A DNA stretch of 52,429 nucleotides from Promicromonospora sp. AC04 (GTDB taxonomy: Bacteria; Actinomycetota; Actinomycetes; Actinomycetales; Cellulomonadaceae): positions 1 to 52,429 of the forward strand of contig NZ_QBUG01000019.1 in assembly GCF_003058225.1 (NCBI RefSeq), written 5' to 3'. Made by a program: the position numbers and the translations under genes. Of this stretch, positions 1 to 7,298 are shown piece by piece (position 1 is the stretch's first letter; each line of letters opens with the position of its first letter). The notes below the pieces were generated by a model. That model made no database searches. It was not told the DNA's origin and worked only from the letters and a program-made list of their open reading frames with translations.

Positions 1-97
1 CCGGTTCTGGTTGTCGCTCTTGTCAGGAACGACACCCTTTGTACCGGAGTCCCGCGCTCATTCCCGCAGGCCAGAGGCCTACCGGGAAAGGCTCATT

Positions 98-140
98 GTC
101 TACTGTCAGCAACACACTCCGGCCGCTACCTGTCTCCCCG
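98..140. repeat. Right arm of dispersed palindromic repeat (copy R1)
   Basis: A single arm of the repeat whose fuller copies lie at 3399-3465, 4170-4256 and 9257-9322. It shows the inner arm GTCTACT, the middle block GCAACACACTCC and the outer block GTCTCCCC in the same order and spacing. The matching left arm is missing, so this copy is truncated. Confidence 0.7.
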
Positions 141-161
141 AGGCGGGTGCGTCGCGCGGCC

Positions 162-189
162 TTGACGCATGCCCATATGGGTATATGTT
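162..189 (+). promoter_or_regulatory. Promoter with embedded ArsR operator
   Basis: A TTGACG -35 box (162-167) and a TATGTT -10 box (184-189) are 16 nt apart. The spacer holds the near-perfect palindrome ATGCCCATATGGGTAT (169-184). The start codon follows the -10 by 6 nt, implying a leaderless transcript. A repressor bound to the palindrome would block RNA polymerase, which fits autoregulation by the ArsR protein downstream; that link is inference. Confidence 0.7.
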
Positions 190-195
190 TGAAGC

Positions 196-579
196 ATGGC
201 ACGAGCAGCGACCACCACAGACGCGTTCAACGCGGTGGCCGAGCCGCGCCGCCGCGAGATCCTCGACGCCCTGGCCGGCGGCGAGCTCGCGGTGGGCGAC
301 CTGACCGAGCTGCTCGGGCTCGCCCAGCCGCAGGTGTCCAAGCACCTGCGGGTCCTGCGGGAGGTCGGGCTGGTGGACGTGCGCGACGACGGACGCCGTC
401 GGCTGTACCGGGTGAACGGGGCGCCGCTGCGCGCCGTCCACGCCTGGGTCGCCCAGTACGAGCGCCTCTGGAACGAGCGGTTCGACCTGGTCGACGACGT
501 GCTCGACGAGCTCACCCACGCGGCAGCCGAGTCGGCAGCAGAAGCAGAGACCGAAGCGGAAACCGGAAGAGGAGACTGA
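196..579 (+). CDS. ArsR/SmtB-family transcriptional regulator
   Basis: A 127-residue winged-helix repressor. The core runs from the PRRREILDAL helix through the recognition region QPQVSKHLRVLREVGLV (about residues 45-61) to the wing DDGRRRLYRV. I see no cysteine metal site, so this belongs to the metal-independent ArsR type often paired with SRPBCC/AHSA1 proteins. The acidic, Glu/Ala-rich C-terminus looks disordered. The next gene starts one base after the stop, so the two are one operon. The start is set by the -10 box 6 nt upstream; the upstream palindrome at 169-184 is the likely operator. The ligand is unknown. Confidence 0.93.
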   Translation: MARAATTTDAFNAVAEPRRREILDALAGGELAVGDLTELLGLAQPQVSKHLRVLREVGLVDVRDDGRRRLYRVNGAPLRAVHAWVAQYERLWNERFDLVDDVLDELTHAAAESAAEAETEAETGRGD

Positions 580-580
580 C

Positions 581-1081
581 ATGACCACCACGACCAAGGG
601 CAGCGCCGTCCTGACGCTGCCGACCGACACCGAGTTCCTGGTCACCCGGGAGTTCAACGCACCGCGCCACCTCGTGTGGCAGGTGCTCACCGAGCCCGAC
701 CTGATCAGGCGCTGGTGGGCCGGGCAGCGTGGGACGGTGACGGACGTCGCCGTCGACCTGCGGGTCGGCGGGGCATGGCGCTACGTCATGACCGCGAACG
801 AGGGCTTCGAGGTCGCGTTCCACGGCGAGTACCGCGAGATCGAGGCGCCCGGGCACCTGGTCCACACCGAGGTGTTCGAGGGCATGCCCGACGGCGACTC
901 CGAGCCCAGCCTGAACCACTACACGCTCACCGAGCACGACGGCCGCACCACGCTCACCGTCCGCACTGTCGTCTCCAGCAAGGAGGTCCGCGACATGATC
1001 ATCGCCACGGGTATGGAGGGCGGCATGCAGGAGGGCTACGACCTGGTGGAGGAGCTGGCCGTCGAGCTCGCAGGTCAGTAG
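581..1081 (+). CDS. SRPBCC/AHSA1 domain protein
   Basis: A 166-residue START/Bet v1-like protein of the AHSA1 type. Family signatures visible are the N-terminal REFNAPRHLVWQVLTEPD segment, the RRWW motif, the VGGAWRY strand and the long C-terminal helix with EGYDLVEELA. These proteins form a hydrophobic ligand pocket; the ligand cannot be inferred. It is translationally close-coupled to the ArsR gene (1-nt gap, with the GGAAGAGGAG ribosome-binding site inside the arsR 3' end). An ArsR-SRPBCC pair is a recurrent actinobacterial arrangement. Confidence 0.92.
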   Translation: MTTTTKGSAVLTLPTDTEFLVTREFNAPRHLVWQVLTEPDLIRRWWAGQRGTVTDVAVDLRVGGAWRYVMTANEGFEVAFHGEYREIEAPGHLVHTEVFEGMPDGDSEPSLNHYTLTEHDGRTTLTVRTVVSSKEVRDMIIATGMEGGMQEGYDLVEELAVELAGQ

Positions 1082-1094
1082 CTCGCAGGTCAGT
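1065..1094. repeat. 15-bp tandem duplication at the SRPBCC stop codon
   Basis: The 15-mer AGCTCGCAGGTCAGT occurs twice head to tail (1065-1079 and 1080-1094). The stop codon lies at the junction, so the second copy is outside the gene. It looks like a recent slippage event. Confidence 0.85.
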
Positions 1095-1108
1095 GGTGGG
1101 AGCTCGTC

Positions 1109-1215
1109 GGAGAGACCGTGCGCCCGGCGTGAGGTAACTGAGAGACGGCACTGGCTCCTTCTCCGTTACCTCACGCGTCGGCGATCCAGGGGGTCGTCAG
1201 CGGCACGGTCTCTCC
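1109..1215. terminator. Nested inverted repeat between convergent genes
   Basis: An outer 13-bp inverted repeat GGAGAGACCGTGC / GCACGGTCTCTCC (1109-1121, 1203-1215) encloses an inner 12-bp one GCGTGAGGTAAC / GTTACCTCACGC (1127-1138, 1165-1176). It fills the space between two converging genes and abuts the dehydrogenase stop codon. A bidirectional terminator without a U-tract is the likely role. Confidence 0.6.
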
Positions 1216-2229
1216 TCAGAAGGTGACGACCACCTTGTCGGCGGCCCCGGGCGTCCGCGCGAGGTCGAGCGCCTCGAGGGCCTGGTCAAAGGGGAGGGTA
1301 TCGCTGACGATGACCGCGTACTTCTCCCAGTTCTCGACGATGTCGTCGGTGACCTCGAAGATCTCGGTCGGGTAGCCCATCGCCCACACCAGGTTCAGCT
1401 CGGTGGTCAGGATGTTGCCGAAGTCGAGCTCGACGGGCTTCTTGTGCACCGCGACGACGCCGAAGGTCGCACCGTGCTTGGCGATGCTGGTCACGGTCTT
1501 GGGGACCGGCGGTGCGCCGGCCGCGTCGAGGTAGATGTCGGTGCCGGGGCGCACGCCGCGCACGTGCGTGCTCGCGCCGTCCCCGTGCAGCTCGACGAGG
1601 CGCGCGGCGACGTCCTCCTCGGCGGAGTTGATCACCGCGTCCGCGCCGATCTTCAGGGCCTTGTCGAGGCGGGACGGGATGATGTCCACGACGACGATGT
1701 GCTCGACGCCCTTGCGGCGGTAGCCGAGCACGGCCCCGAGCCCGATCGGGCCGGCGCCGAACACGACCACCTTGTCGCCGGGCTTCGGCTCGGTCCGGTT
1801 CACGGCGTGGTAGGCGACCGCCATGGGCTCGTTGAGCGCCGCGACCTGCCAGGGGATGTGCGGCGGGATGACCTTGAGCTGGCGTCCGGGCTCGAAGTCG
1901 CGCACCAGGACGTACTCCGTGAGCGCGCCCTGGGCGCCGCCGGAGCCGAGGAGGCCGTCGGTGAACGCCATGGTGTCGATGACCACGTGGTCGCCGACCT
2001 CGACGCCCGAAACGCCGGAGCCGACCTCGGCCACCTCCGCGGCCGGCTCGTGGCCGAGCGGGGTGGCGCCCTGGCGCGGCGGGATGCCGCCGACCTGCGA
2101 GTACAGCGCGTCCGAGCCGCAGATGCCGCATGCCTTGATCCGCAGCAGCACGTCCTGGGGTCCCACGGGCGGCTGCTCCACCTCGACCCAGCTGTTGGTA
2201 CCCGGCGCGGTGACGTGGACGGACTTCAT
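1216..2229 (-). CDS. Zinc-binding medium-chain alcohol dehydrogenase family protein
   Basis: A 337-residue MDR-superfamily oxidoreductase. The N-terminal GroES-like half holds the catalytic zinc residues in KACGICGSDALY and the GHEPA motif. The nucleotide-binding half has the Rossmann signature VFGAGPIGLGAVLG followed by VVVDI, where the acidic residue suggests NAD rather than NADP. The usual four-cysteine structural zinc loop is absent: the segment after GDHVVIDTM has no cysteines. A sugar-alcohol or diol substrate is likely from family resemblance (sorbitol, threonine and butanediol dehydrogenases), but not determined. The AGGGAGAG ribosome-binding site supports the ATG. It is divergent from the LacI gene across a shared operator, so it is the probable target of that regulator. 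Confidence 0.9.
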   Translation of the reverse strand: MKSVHVTAPGTNSWVEVEQPPVGPQDVLLRIKACGICGSDALYSQVGGIPPRQGATPLGHEPAAEVAEVGSGVSGVEVGDHVVIDTMAFTDGLLGSGGAQGALTEYVLVRDFEPGRQLKVIPPHIPWQVAALNEPMAVAYHAVNRTEPKPGDKVVVFGAGPIGLGAVLGYRRKGVEHIVVVDIIPSRLDKALKIGADAVINSAEEDVAARLVELHGDGASTHVRGVRPGTDIYLDAAGAPPVPKTVTSIAKHGATFGVVAVHKKPVELDFGNILTTELNLVWAMGYPTEIFEVTDDIVENWEKYAVIVSDTLPFDQALEALDLARTPGAADKVVVTF

Positions 2230-2302
2230 GGTGCTCTCCCTGGTTCTCGGACTCGTTGGGCAGCCGTTCCGAAGTGCTGGCCGCCACGTCGGACACTAAT
2301 CG

Positions 2303-2316
2303 CTAAATCGAATTAG
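2303..2316. promoter_or_regulatory. LacI-type operator
   Basis: CTAAATCGAATTAG is a 14-bp near-perfect palindrome with the central CG dinucleotide typical of LacI-family operators. It lies between the divergent dehydrogenase (start 2229) and lacI (start 2337) and just upstream of the likely lacI -10 box (2323-2328). It probably represses both directions. Confidence 0.7.
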
Positions 2317-2322
2317 TTCAAC

Positions 2323-2328
2323 TAGGCT
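2323..2328 (+). promoter_or_regulatory. -10 box of the lacI-family gene
   Basis: TAGGCT, 8 nt before the GTG start, giving a probable leaderless mRNA. The LacI-type operator lies directly upstream. Confidence 0.5.
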
Positions 2329-2336
2329 ACGGCGTT

Positions 2337-3380
2337 GTGAGCATCCCCTCCGGCAGTCGTGCGACGCTCAAGGACGTGGCCCGGGAGAGCGGCGTCTCGT
2401 CGGCGACGGTGAGCTTCGTGCTCAACCGGACCTCGGGGCAGACGATCTCCGCCGCCACCCGCGAGCGCGTGCTGGCCGCCGCCGCGCGCCTGGGCTACAC
2501 GCCCCACCGGATCGCGCGGGCGCTGCGTGAGGGCACGTCCCGCACGGTGCTGCTCAGCACCGGGTCCGGGCCCGCCGGGCACAGCCTGGAGAGCTTCATC
2601 GACGGCCTGGAGACCGAGCTGGGGGAGCACGGCTACACGCTGCTGGTCGTCCGGGGCCACCGTGCCGGCGCGCTTCCTGCGGGGCTGCTCGAGACGATCG
2701 CTCCACGTGCCGTGCTCGACCCGGTCTCTGCCTACGCCCCCGCCGCGGCCGACGCCGGTGACGGGGCTGGCGCTGCCAGTGACGGGGCCGACGCCGGTGA
2801 CGGGGCTGGCGGTGCCAGTGGCGGGGCGGGCGCTGCCGACAGGGCCGGGGTCGCCGACTGGGAGGGCGGCTGGGCGCACGGCCTCGCCGCGCACAGCCAG
2901 ACGCAGCTCCGGTACCTCGTCGAGCAGGGCCACCGGGAGATCGCCGTCGCGCTCCCGGAGGGTGGGCCGTACGCCCGCCTAGCGGCGCTGCGGCTCGACT
3001 ACGCGCGGACGGCGGCGGCCGAGCTCGGCCTGCCGGAGCCGCCGGTGATCCGGCTGGGGAGTGACCGGGCCGCGGCAGCCGCCGAGCTCCGGGGGATGCG
3101 CAAGAAGCACCCGGGAGTCTCGGCGATCGCCGCATTCAACGACGACGTTGCGTTCCTGGTGCTCGGCGCGATGGCGGACCTCGAGCTGGAGGCGCCGGCG
3201 GACCTCGCCGTGATCGGGTTCGACGAGAGCCGGTACGGCGCGCTCTGGCGTCCCGCGCTCACCACGGTCCGGATCGACGCCGCAGCGTACGGGCGCCGCG
3301 CCGCTCGCGGAGCGATCGGGCTGGAGCTGGGCGAGTGGCCGTCGAGCCCGTCGCGCGTCGTCCGGCGCGAGTCGGCCTGA
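2337..3380 (+). CDS. LacI-family transcriptional regulator
   Basis: A 347-residue regulator starting with GTG. The DNA-binding domain is classic: TLKDVARESGVSSATVSFVL (about residues 10-29), followed by the hinge region TPHRIARALREG. A periplasmic-binding-protein-like effector domain follows, with the conserved late segments AIAAFNDDVAF and VIGFDES and the terminal ALTTVRID block. Between about residues 138 and 166 a Gly/Ala/Asp-rich insertion, encoded by a 39-bp tandem repeat, interrupts the effector domain. The reading frame is intact, so the protein is probably made. The effector is unknown; the divergent dehydrogenase suggests a sugar or polyol. Confidence 0.92.
   Translation: MSIPSGSRATLKDVARESGVSSATVSFVLNRTSGQTISAATRERVLAAAARLGYTPHRIARALREGTSRTVLLSTGSGPAGHSLESFIDGLETELGEHGYTLLVVRGHRAGALPAGLLETIAPRAVLDPVSAYAPAAADAGDGAGAASDGADAGDGAGGASGGAGAADRAGVADWEGGWAHGLAAHSQTQLRYLVEQGHREIAVALPEGGPYARLAALRLDYARTAAAELGLPEPPVIRLGSDRAAAAAELRGMRKKHPGVSAIAAFNDDVAFLVLGAMADLELEAPADLAVIGFDESRYGALWRPALTTVRIDAAAYGRRAARGAIGLELGEWPSSPSRVVRRESA
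2751..2828. repeat. 39-bp tandem repeat inside lacI
   Basis: Two 39-bp units (2751-2789 and 2790-2828), both beginning GACGCCGGTGACGGGGCTGG, differ at only a few positions. They encode the Gly/Ala/Asp-rich insertion in the regulator and preserve frame because 39 is a multiple of three. Confidence 0.8.
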
Positions 3381-3398
3381 CGAACGTCGGACGCTTCA

Positions 3399-3465
3399 CG
3401 GGGCGACCCTACGAATTCGGAGTGTGTTGCTGGGAGTAGACGTTGTCGACTCAGAGCAACACACT
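3399..3465. repeat. Dispersed palindromic repeat (copy R2)
   Basis: The core palindrome at 3421-3465 pairs AGTGTGTTGCTG..AGTAGAC with GTCGACTCAGAGCAACACACT across a 3-nt loop. An outer left block, GGGGCGACCCTACGAATTCGG, matches the outer arm of the R3 copy. It lies between two convergent genes. Confidence 0.8.
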
Positions 3466-3551
3466 TCCAGGACCAGGGTTTCTACCCTGCGCAGCCGAAG
3501 CCCGGCCCGGCCCTCGTCAGAGGTCCGACGGCGCCACGTGTGTGCTGCGCG

Positions 3552-4085
3552 TCAGAGGTCCGGCGCCACGGGCGCGCTGCTGCGTCCCTCCTGCCGCCCG
3601 CTCAGCTCGGCATCGAGCGTCTCCTGTGCCACGCGCATCCCCTCGGCGTAGACCGGATCCTGCAGCCGCTCCCACATCACGTCCTCCGCGACGTCCTCGA
3701 CGTGGCTGACGACCCACCAGATGTTGCCGAAGGGGTCCCTGATGCGTCCGCCGCGCTGACCGAAGGCGTTGTTGTCCAGCGCGGTGACGACAGTGGCGCC
3801 CGCCGTCACGGCCCGGGCGAACGCCGCGTCGGCGTCCGCCACGAAGACCCGCAGCAGGCTCGGCATGACCGGCCAGTCCGGACGGCGGTCGAACGCCAGC
3901 ACCACCGTGTCGCCGACCCTGATCTCGCCGTGCCCGATCAGGCCGTCCTCGGTCGCGACCCGCGCCAGCTCCTCACCCTCGAACGCGTACGTGACGAAGT
4001 CGAGGAACGCTCCGGTGTCGTCGGTGACCACCCACGGGGCGACGGTCGTATAGCCAGCGGGGGTGGTGTCTGTCCGGTGGGTCAT
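3552..4085 (-). CDS. VOC (glyoxalase/bleomycin-resistance fold) family protein, PhnB-like
   Basis: About 177 residues from the chosen ATG, which has GAGGACC just upstream; longer in-frame starts run into the palindromic repeat and are unlikely. The PhnB-type VOC pattern is clear: APWVVTDDTGAFLDFVTYAFEGEE near the N-terminus, VFVADADAAFARAVTAGATVV in the middle, and GGRIRDPFGNIWWVVSH with the characteristic DPFGN turn. The C-terminus carries a Glu/Arg-rich tail. No substrate can be assigned. The R2 repeat lies downstream of its stop and the R3 repeat upstream of its start. Confidence 0.88.
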   Translation of the reverse strand: MTHRTDTTPAGYTTVAPWVVTDDTGAFLDFVTYAFEGEELARVATEDGLIGHGEIRVGDTVVLAFDRRPDWPVMPSLLRVFVADADAAFARAVTAGATVVTALDNNAFGQRGGRIRDPFGNIWWVVSHVEDVAEDVMWERLQDPVYAEGMRVAQETLDAELSGRQEGRSSAPVAPDL

Positions 4086-4169
4086 CGTGAGGTCCTCTCG
4101 AAGCGTTTCCATCGGTGCAACCGACCGTAGGGCGAGAAGAGGTCTGTTCCTGTCCTGCTCACGACGAGC

Positions 4170-4256
4170 GGGGGAGACACCACGGGTTCGGAGTGTGTTG
4201 CGCAGAGTCGACAATGTCTACGCACCGCAACACAGTCCCAATTCGTAGTGTCTCCC
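4170..4256. repeat. Dispersed palindromic repeat (copy R3, most complete)
   Basis: An 87-bp near-complete palindrome. The outer arms are GGGGGAGACACCACGGGTTC and the inverse of GTGTCTCCCC; the middle arms are GAGTGTGTTGCG and CGCAACACAGTC; the inner arms are GTCGACA and ATGTCTAC. It sits in the divergent region between the VOC and ATP-grasp genes. Confidence 0.85.
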
Positions 4257-4335
4257 CGGGCGGACGTCCCGGCCTGAGATATCCACAACCCCGGTCAGCC
4301 CGACCCGGCGATCCGTGGCAGGCTGTGCGCCATGT

Positions 4336-4350
4336 TGAGAACGACTCTCG
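4336..4350. promoter_or_regulatory. Candidate Zur box upstream of the ATP-grasp gene
   Basis: TGAGAACGACTCTCG resembles the two Zur-type boxes at 7260-7274 and 7299-7313. The left half TGAGAAC is identical to them, while the right half is degenerate. It lies 46 bp before the ATP-grasp start codon. Confidence 0.45.
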
Positions 4351-4395
4351 TTAGCCCTTTCGTCGGCTGCCTTGTTGTGGGCGGGGCGTGCTGAC

Positions 4396-5667
4396 GTGGC
4401 CGACCTGCTGATGATCGAGAGCTGGCTGCAGTCCACCGGCCTGATGCTCCCGCCCCTCCTGCGCGACGCCGGCCACCGGTACGTCCTGGTCACCCGCGAC
4501 CCCAACCTGTATCGCCAACCCGACGGCGAACTCCACCCCGTCCTGGCGCTCGCCTCCGATGTGATCATCGCGGAGACGAACGACGACGCCGCGCTCGTCG
4601 CCGTCGCGCACGAGGTGGCGGCCCGACGGCGGATCGACGGCGTGCTGACGACCTGCGACTACTACCTCCCGGCCGTCGCGCTCGTCGCCGAGGAGCTCGG
4701 CCTGCCCGGGGCGCCGGCCGACGTGCTGCACACCGCGACGCGCAAGCACCTGGTGCGCCGGGCGCTCGCGGCCGGGGGAGTGCCGGACGTGCCGTTCGCG
4801 GTGGCGTCCACCTGGGACGACGCTCGCAAGGCTGCCGCGAGCCTGGGCTACCCGCTCGTGGTCAAGCCGGTCGACATGAACTCCGGTACCGGGGTGTGCA
4901 AGGTCGTGGACGAGGCGGGTCTTGCCGTGGCCTTCGCCGAGGCGACCGGGCCCGAGCGCAACACCCGGGACCAGCCGCTGGAGCGGCTCGCGCTGCTCGA
5001 GCGGGTGGTGGAGGGTCCGGAGTACAGCGTGGAGTCGGTGACCCGGGACGGCGTCACGCGGGTGCTCGGCATCACCGCGAAGTCCGTCGCCGAACCCGGC
5101 GTCGAGGCGGGGTCCGGGTTCGTCGAGTCGGGGCACCTGTTCCCGGCCCCGCTCGCGCCCGACGAGCGCGACGCGATCGAGCGGCACGTCGTCGCGGTGC
5201 TCGACGCTGTCGGCCTCACGCACGGGATCAGCCACACCGAGGTGCGGCTCACCGCCGTCGGGCCGCGGCTGATCGAGCTGAACCCCCGCCAGGGCGGGGG
5301 CTACATCTTCGAGCTGGTGCGCCTCGTGACGGGCTTCAACCCGCTGCAGGTGCTGGTGGACCTGGCGCTCGGCCGCGAGCCGGTACCGGGTCTGCCGGTG
5401 GCGGCCAGCGCGGCGGTCACGTTCCTGCTGGCCGACGCCGACGGTGTCGTGCGCGAGGTGCGCGGCGCGGAGCGCCTGGGCGACGACGACCGTGTGCTCA
5501 GCCACGAGACGCCGTCGCCCGACCGCGAGGTGCGGCCGGGCGACAACAACGAGCGGATCGGGCACGTCCTGGTGGCGGACCCGTCGGGCAACCAGGCGAA
5601 GGCCTGGGCCGACGAGCTCGCGACGGGGCTGAAAATCGTGGTCGGCGCGGCACTGCCCGCCCACTGA
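4396..5667 (+). CDS. ATP-grasp domain protein (carboxylate-amine ligase type)
   Basis: About 423 residues from the GTG at 4396; an ATG at 4411 is an alternative. A pre-ATP-grasp N-terminal domain begins LLMIESWLQSTG. The ATP-grasp fold shows the nucleotide lysine in YPLVVKPVDMNSGTGV, an E-rich YSVESVT strand, and the metal-binding end RLIELNPRQGGGY with the expected Glu and Asn. The C-terminal part resembles the accessory domain of L-amino-acid ligases. Such enzymes join a carboxylate to an amine through an acyl-phosphate; the substrates here are unknown. The Zur-like box upstream and the neighbouring zinc-starvation operon hint at a role in metal-limited growth (inference). Confidence 0.85.
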   Translation: MADLLMIESWLQSTGLMLPPLLRDAGHRYVLVTRDPNLYRQPDGELHPVLALASDVIIAETNDDAALVAVAHEVAARRRIDGVLTTCDYYLPAVALVAEELGLPGAPADVLHTATRKHLVRRALAAGGVPDVPFAVASTWDDARKAAASLGYPLVVKPVDMNSGTGVCKVVDEAGLAVAFAEATGPERNTRDQPLERLALLERVVEGPEYSVESVTRDGVTRVLGITAKSVAEPGVEAGSGFVESGHLFPAPLAPDERDAIERHVVAVLDAVGLTHGISHTEVRLTAVGPRLIELNPRQGGGYIFELVRLVTGFNPLQVLVDLALGREPVPGLPVAASAAVTFLLADADGVVREVRGAERLGDDDRVLSHETPSPDREVRPGDNNERIGHVLVADPSGNQAKAWADELATGLKIVVGAALPAH

Positions 5668-5681
5668 CCGAGCGATTCATG

Positions 5682-5742
5682 GTTGTGGGCGTGACCGTTG
5701 CGCCTAAATCGGACGCATATTCGCAACGATCACGCCCACAAC
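5682..5742. terminator. Long hairpin between convergent genes
   Basis: GTTGTGGGCGTGACCGTTGCG pairs with CGCAACGATCACGCCCACAAC with one mismatch. It lies just after the ATP-grasp stop and before the rpmF 3' end, so it could end transcription from either side. Confidence 0.65.
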
Positions 5743-5744
5743 GA

Positions 5745-5773
5745 ACGCCCCGGCGCTTTCCGCGCCGGGGCGT
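5745..5773. terminator. Terminator hairpin downstream of rpmF and the ATP-grasp gene
   Basis: A perfect 12-bp stem, ACGCCCCGGCGC / GCGCCGGGGCGT, with a 5-nt loop. It lies 27 nt past the rpmF stop on the minus strand and serves the ribosomal-protein operon and probably the convergent gene. Confidence 0.75.
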
Positions 5774-5800
5774 CGATCGCTCCGCGTGATGCGCGCGGAG

Positions 5801-5968
5801 TCAGTCCGGGACGACCAGGCCGCGCCGGACCGCGGGTACCAGCCGGGCCGGGATCCTGACCTGGCGCCCGTCCACGGTCACGGCGACGAGGTCGGGCACC
5901 AGGGCCTTCCACTGCGAGCGTCGGGACCGCGTGCGCGACCGGGACATCTTCCTCTTGGGGACCGCCAT
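5801..5968 (-). CDS. rpmF: 50S ribosomal protein L32, zinc-independent paralogue
   Basis: A 55-residue protein beginning [20 protein letters not shown], the classic L32 N-terminus. Zinc-binding L32 carries four cysteines; this copy has none and ends VRRGLVVPD. It is the last gene of the six-gene alternative ribosomal-protein operon, starting 41 nt after rpmG. In zinc-limited cells such C-minus paralogues replace the zinc forms and free zinc (established for bacteria including mycobacteria). A strong hairpin follows the stop codon. Confidence 0.93.
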   Translation of the reverse strand: MAVPKRKMSRSRTRSRRSQWKALVPDLVAVTVDGRQVRIPARLVPAVRRGLVVPD

Positions 5969-6009
5969 GGCGGCCTCCTCTCTGTCGGCGTTCCGTCAGG
6001 AGCGCGGGG

Positions 6010-6177
6010 TCAGCGCTCCTCGCGGAACTCGACGTGCTGGCGGGCGACGGGGTCGAACTTGCGCAGGACGAGCCGGTCGGGATCGTTGCGCCGGTTCTTG
6101 CGGGTCACGTAGGTGAAGCCGGTGCCCGCCGTCGAGCGCAGCTTGATGACGGGTCGAAGGTCTACGCGCGAGGCCAT
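6010..6177 (-). CDS. rpmG: 50S ribosomal protein L33, zinc-independent paralogue
   Basis: 55 residues, recognisable by the L33 core [20 protein letters not shown] and the [15 protein letters not shown]-terminus. The two CxxC knuckles of zinc-type L33 are absent. The start codon overlaps the rpmE2 stop by one base (TGATG), indicating coupled translation. It belongs to the Zur-controlled alternative ribosome operon. Confidence 0.94.
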   Translation of the reverse strand: MASRVDLRPVIKLRSTAGTGFTYVTRKNRRNDPDRLVLRKFDPVARQHVEFREER

Positions 6178-6482
6178 CAGTTACCACCCTTGCTGTTCTT
6201 GTTGCTGGTGTTGCCACGGTTGGCGTAGCGCTGCCGGAACTTCTCGATGCGTCCGGCGGTGTCGACCACGCGGGCCGATCCGGTCCAGAACGGGTGGCTG
6301 GCGCTGCTGACCTCGACGTCGACCACGGGGTAGGTGTTGCCGTCGGACCACTCGATGGTGGCCGTCGGGCGGCCGGGGCCGGAGTCCGTGTCGCCCGCGA
6401 GCGTCGAGCGGGTGAGGAACGTGAAGCCTGCGCTCGCGTCCCGGAAGACGACGGGGCCGTAGGTGGGGTGGATGTTCTTCAT
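6177..6482 (-). CDS. rpmE2: 50S ribosomal protein L31 type B, zinc-independent
   Basis: 101 residues starting [19 protein letters not shown], with the L31 signature [20 protein letters not shown] and FRQRYA. Type B L31 lacks the CxxC motif of type A, and no cysteine is present here. The C-terminal Asn/Lys-rich tail is usual for type B. The gene starts 16 nt after rpmJ and overlaps rpmG by one base. Confidence 0.95.
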   Translation of the reverse strand: MKNIHPTYGPVVFRDASAGFTFLTRSTLAGDTDSGPGRPTATIEWSDGNTYPVVDVEVSSASHPFWTGSARVVDTAGRIEKFRQRYANRGNTSNKNSKGGN

Positions 6483-6498
6483 GAGTTGCTCCCTCCGC

Positions 6499-6621
6499 TC
6501 AGCCCTGGCGCGCCTTCCAGCGCGGGTTGAGCTTGTTGATCACGAATGTCTTGCCGTGCCGGCGCACGACCTTGGCGCCGGGCTTGTCCTTCAGGGAACG
6601 CAGCGATGCGCGAACCTTCAT
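6499..6621 (-). CDS. rpmJ: 50S ribosomal protein L36, zinc-independent paralogue
   Basis: A 40-residue protein, [17 protein letters not shown] and onward, with the [19 protein letters not shown] ending of the type-2 L36 family. The zinc-binding Cys/His set of type-1 L36 is missing. It is separated from rpsN by 61 nt, the largest gap in the operon, where I see no separate Zur box. Confidence 0.93.
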   Translation of the reverse strand: MKVRASLRSLKDKPGAKVVRRHGKTFVINKLNPRWKARQG

Positions 6622-6682
6622 GTGTCACTCCTTCGTCGCTGGGGGCTGGTTGCTGGGCCGCCGTGGCCGGGCGGCCCGGGCC

Positions 6683-6988
6683 TCACCAGCTGGACTTGGT
6701 CACCCCGGGCAGCTCGCCCCGGTGGGCCATCTGGCGCAGCCTGATACGGGACAGCCCGAACTTCCGCGAGTAGGCGCGGGGCCGCCCGTCGACGACGTCG
6801 CGGTTGCGCAGCCGCGTCGGGCTGGCGTCGCGCGGCTGCTTGGCCAGCTCGCGGGCGGCGGCGAGTCGGTCGACGTCGGGCAGGTCCAGCCTCCGCAGGG
6901 TGCGCCGCAGCTCAGCGCGCCGTTCGGCGTACCGGGCGACAACCTCGCGGCGTCGGGCGTCGGCGGCGATTTTCGACTTCTTGGCCAT
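6683..6988 (-). CDS. rpsN: 30S ribosomal protein S14, zinc-independent (101-aa type)
   Basis: 101 residues starting [20 protein letters not shown], with the S14 core [21 protein letters not shown] and the end [15 protein letters not shown]. The shorter zinc-type S14 uses CxxC...CxxC; this long form has no cysteines. The start codon overlaps the rpmB stop by one base. It is the second gene of the operon and the only small-subunit protein in it. Confidence 0.95.
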   Translation of the reverse strand: MAKKSKIAADARRREVVARYAERRAELRRTLRRLDLPDVDRLAAARELAKQPRDASPTRLRNRDVVDGRPRAYSRKFGLSRIRLRQMAHRGELPGVTKSSW

Positions 6989-7224
6989 CAGACCTTCTCC
7001 CCTCGGGCCAGGATCTGGGCGACAACCACATCGATCCCCCTGCGATCGATGGTCTTGATGCCCTTGGCGCTCACTCGCAGCGTGACGTTGCGGCCGAGCG
7101 ACGGGACCCAGTAGCGCTTCTTCTGGATGTTGGGGTTGAACCGCCGCTTGGTGCGCACGTGGGAGTGCGAGACCGAGTGGCCGAACCCCGGCACGGTGCC
7201 CAGCACCTGGCATCTGGCTGACAC
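6988..7224 (-). CDS. rpmB: 50S ribosomal protein L28, alternative paralogue
   Basis: 78 residues from the GTG at 7224, preceded by AGGAGG. The ATG two bases upstream is out of frame with the L28 sequence. The core [20 protein letters not shown] and the end [16 protein letters not shown] are characteristic. Only one cysteine remains (SARCQVLG), so the zinc site is lost. It is the first gene of the alternative ribosomal-protein operon and lies directly downstream of the double Zur box. Confidence 0.95.
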   Translation of the reverse strand: MSARCQVLGTVPGFGHSVSHSHVRTKRRFNPNIQKKRYWVPSLGRNVTLRVSAKGIKTIDRRGIDVVVAQILARGEKV

Positions 7225-7259
7225 ATGACCTCCTGTTGCGACGGACTTGCCGCCGCTGG

Positions 7260-7274
7260 TGAGAACCGTTCTCA
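7260..7274. promoter_or_regulatory. Zur box 1 (rpmB side)
   Basis: TGAGAACCGTTCTCA is a perfect 7-1-7 palindrome fitting the actinobacterial Zur pattern. It lies 36 bp before the rpmB start codon. Zur with bound zinc should repress here, releasing on zinc starvation. Confidence 0.85.
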
Positions 7275-7298
7275 TATCGCGCTACAGTGAACCAGAAC

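Noticed and set aside
39-584. 181-codon open frame on the plus strand
   Set aside because: An Arg/Pro-rich shadow overlapping the ArsR gene in another frame.
2751-2828. CRISPR-like repeat
   Set aside because: The units are contiguous without spacers and lie in frame within lacI.
3421-3465. tRNA-like or rho-independent terminator only
   Set aside because: The palindrome recurs with the same layered sequence at three other sites, including a divergent promoter region, so a repeat family explains it better; no tRNA features are present.
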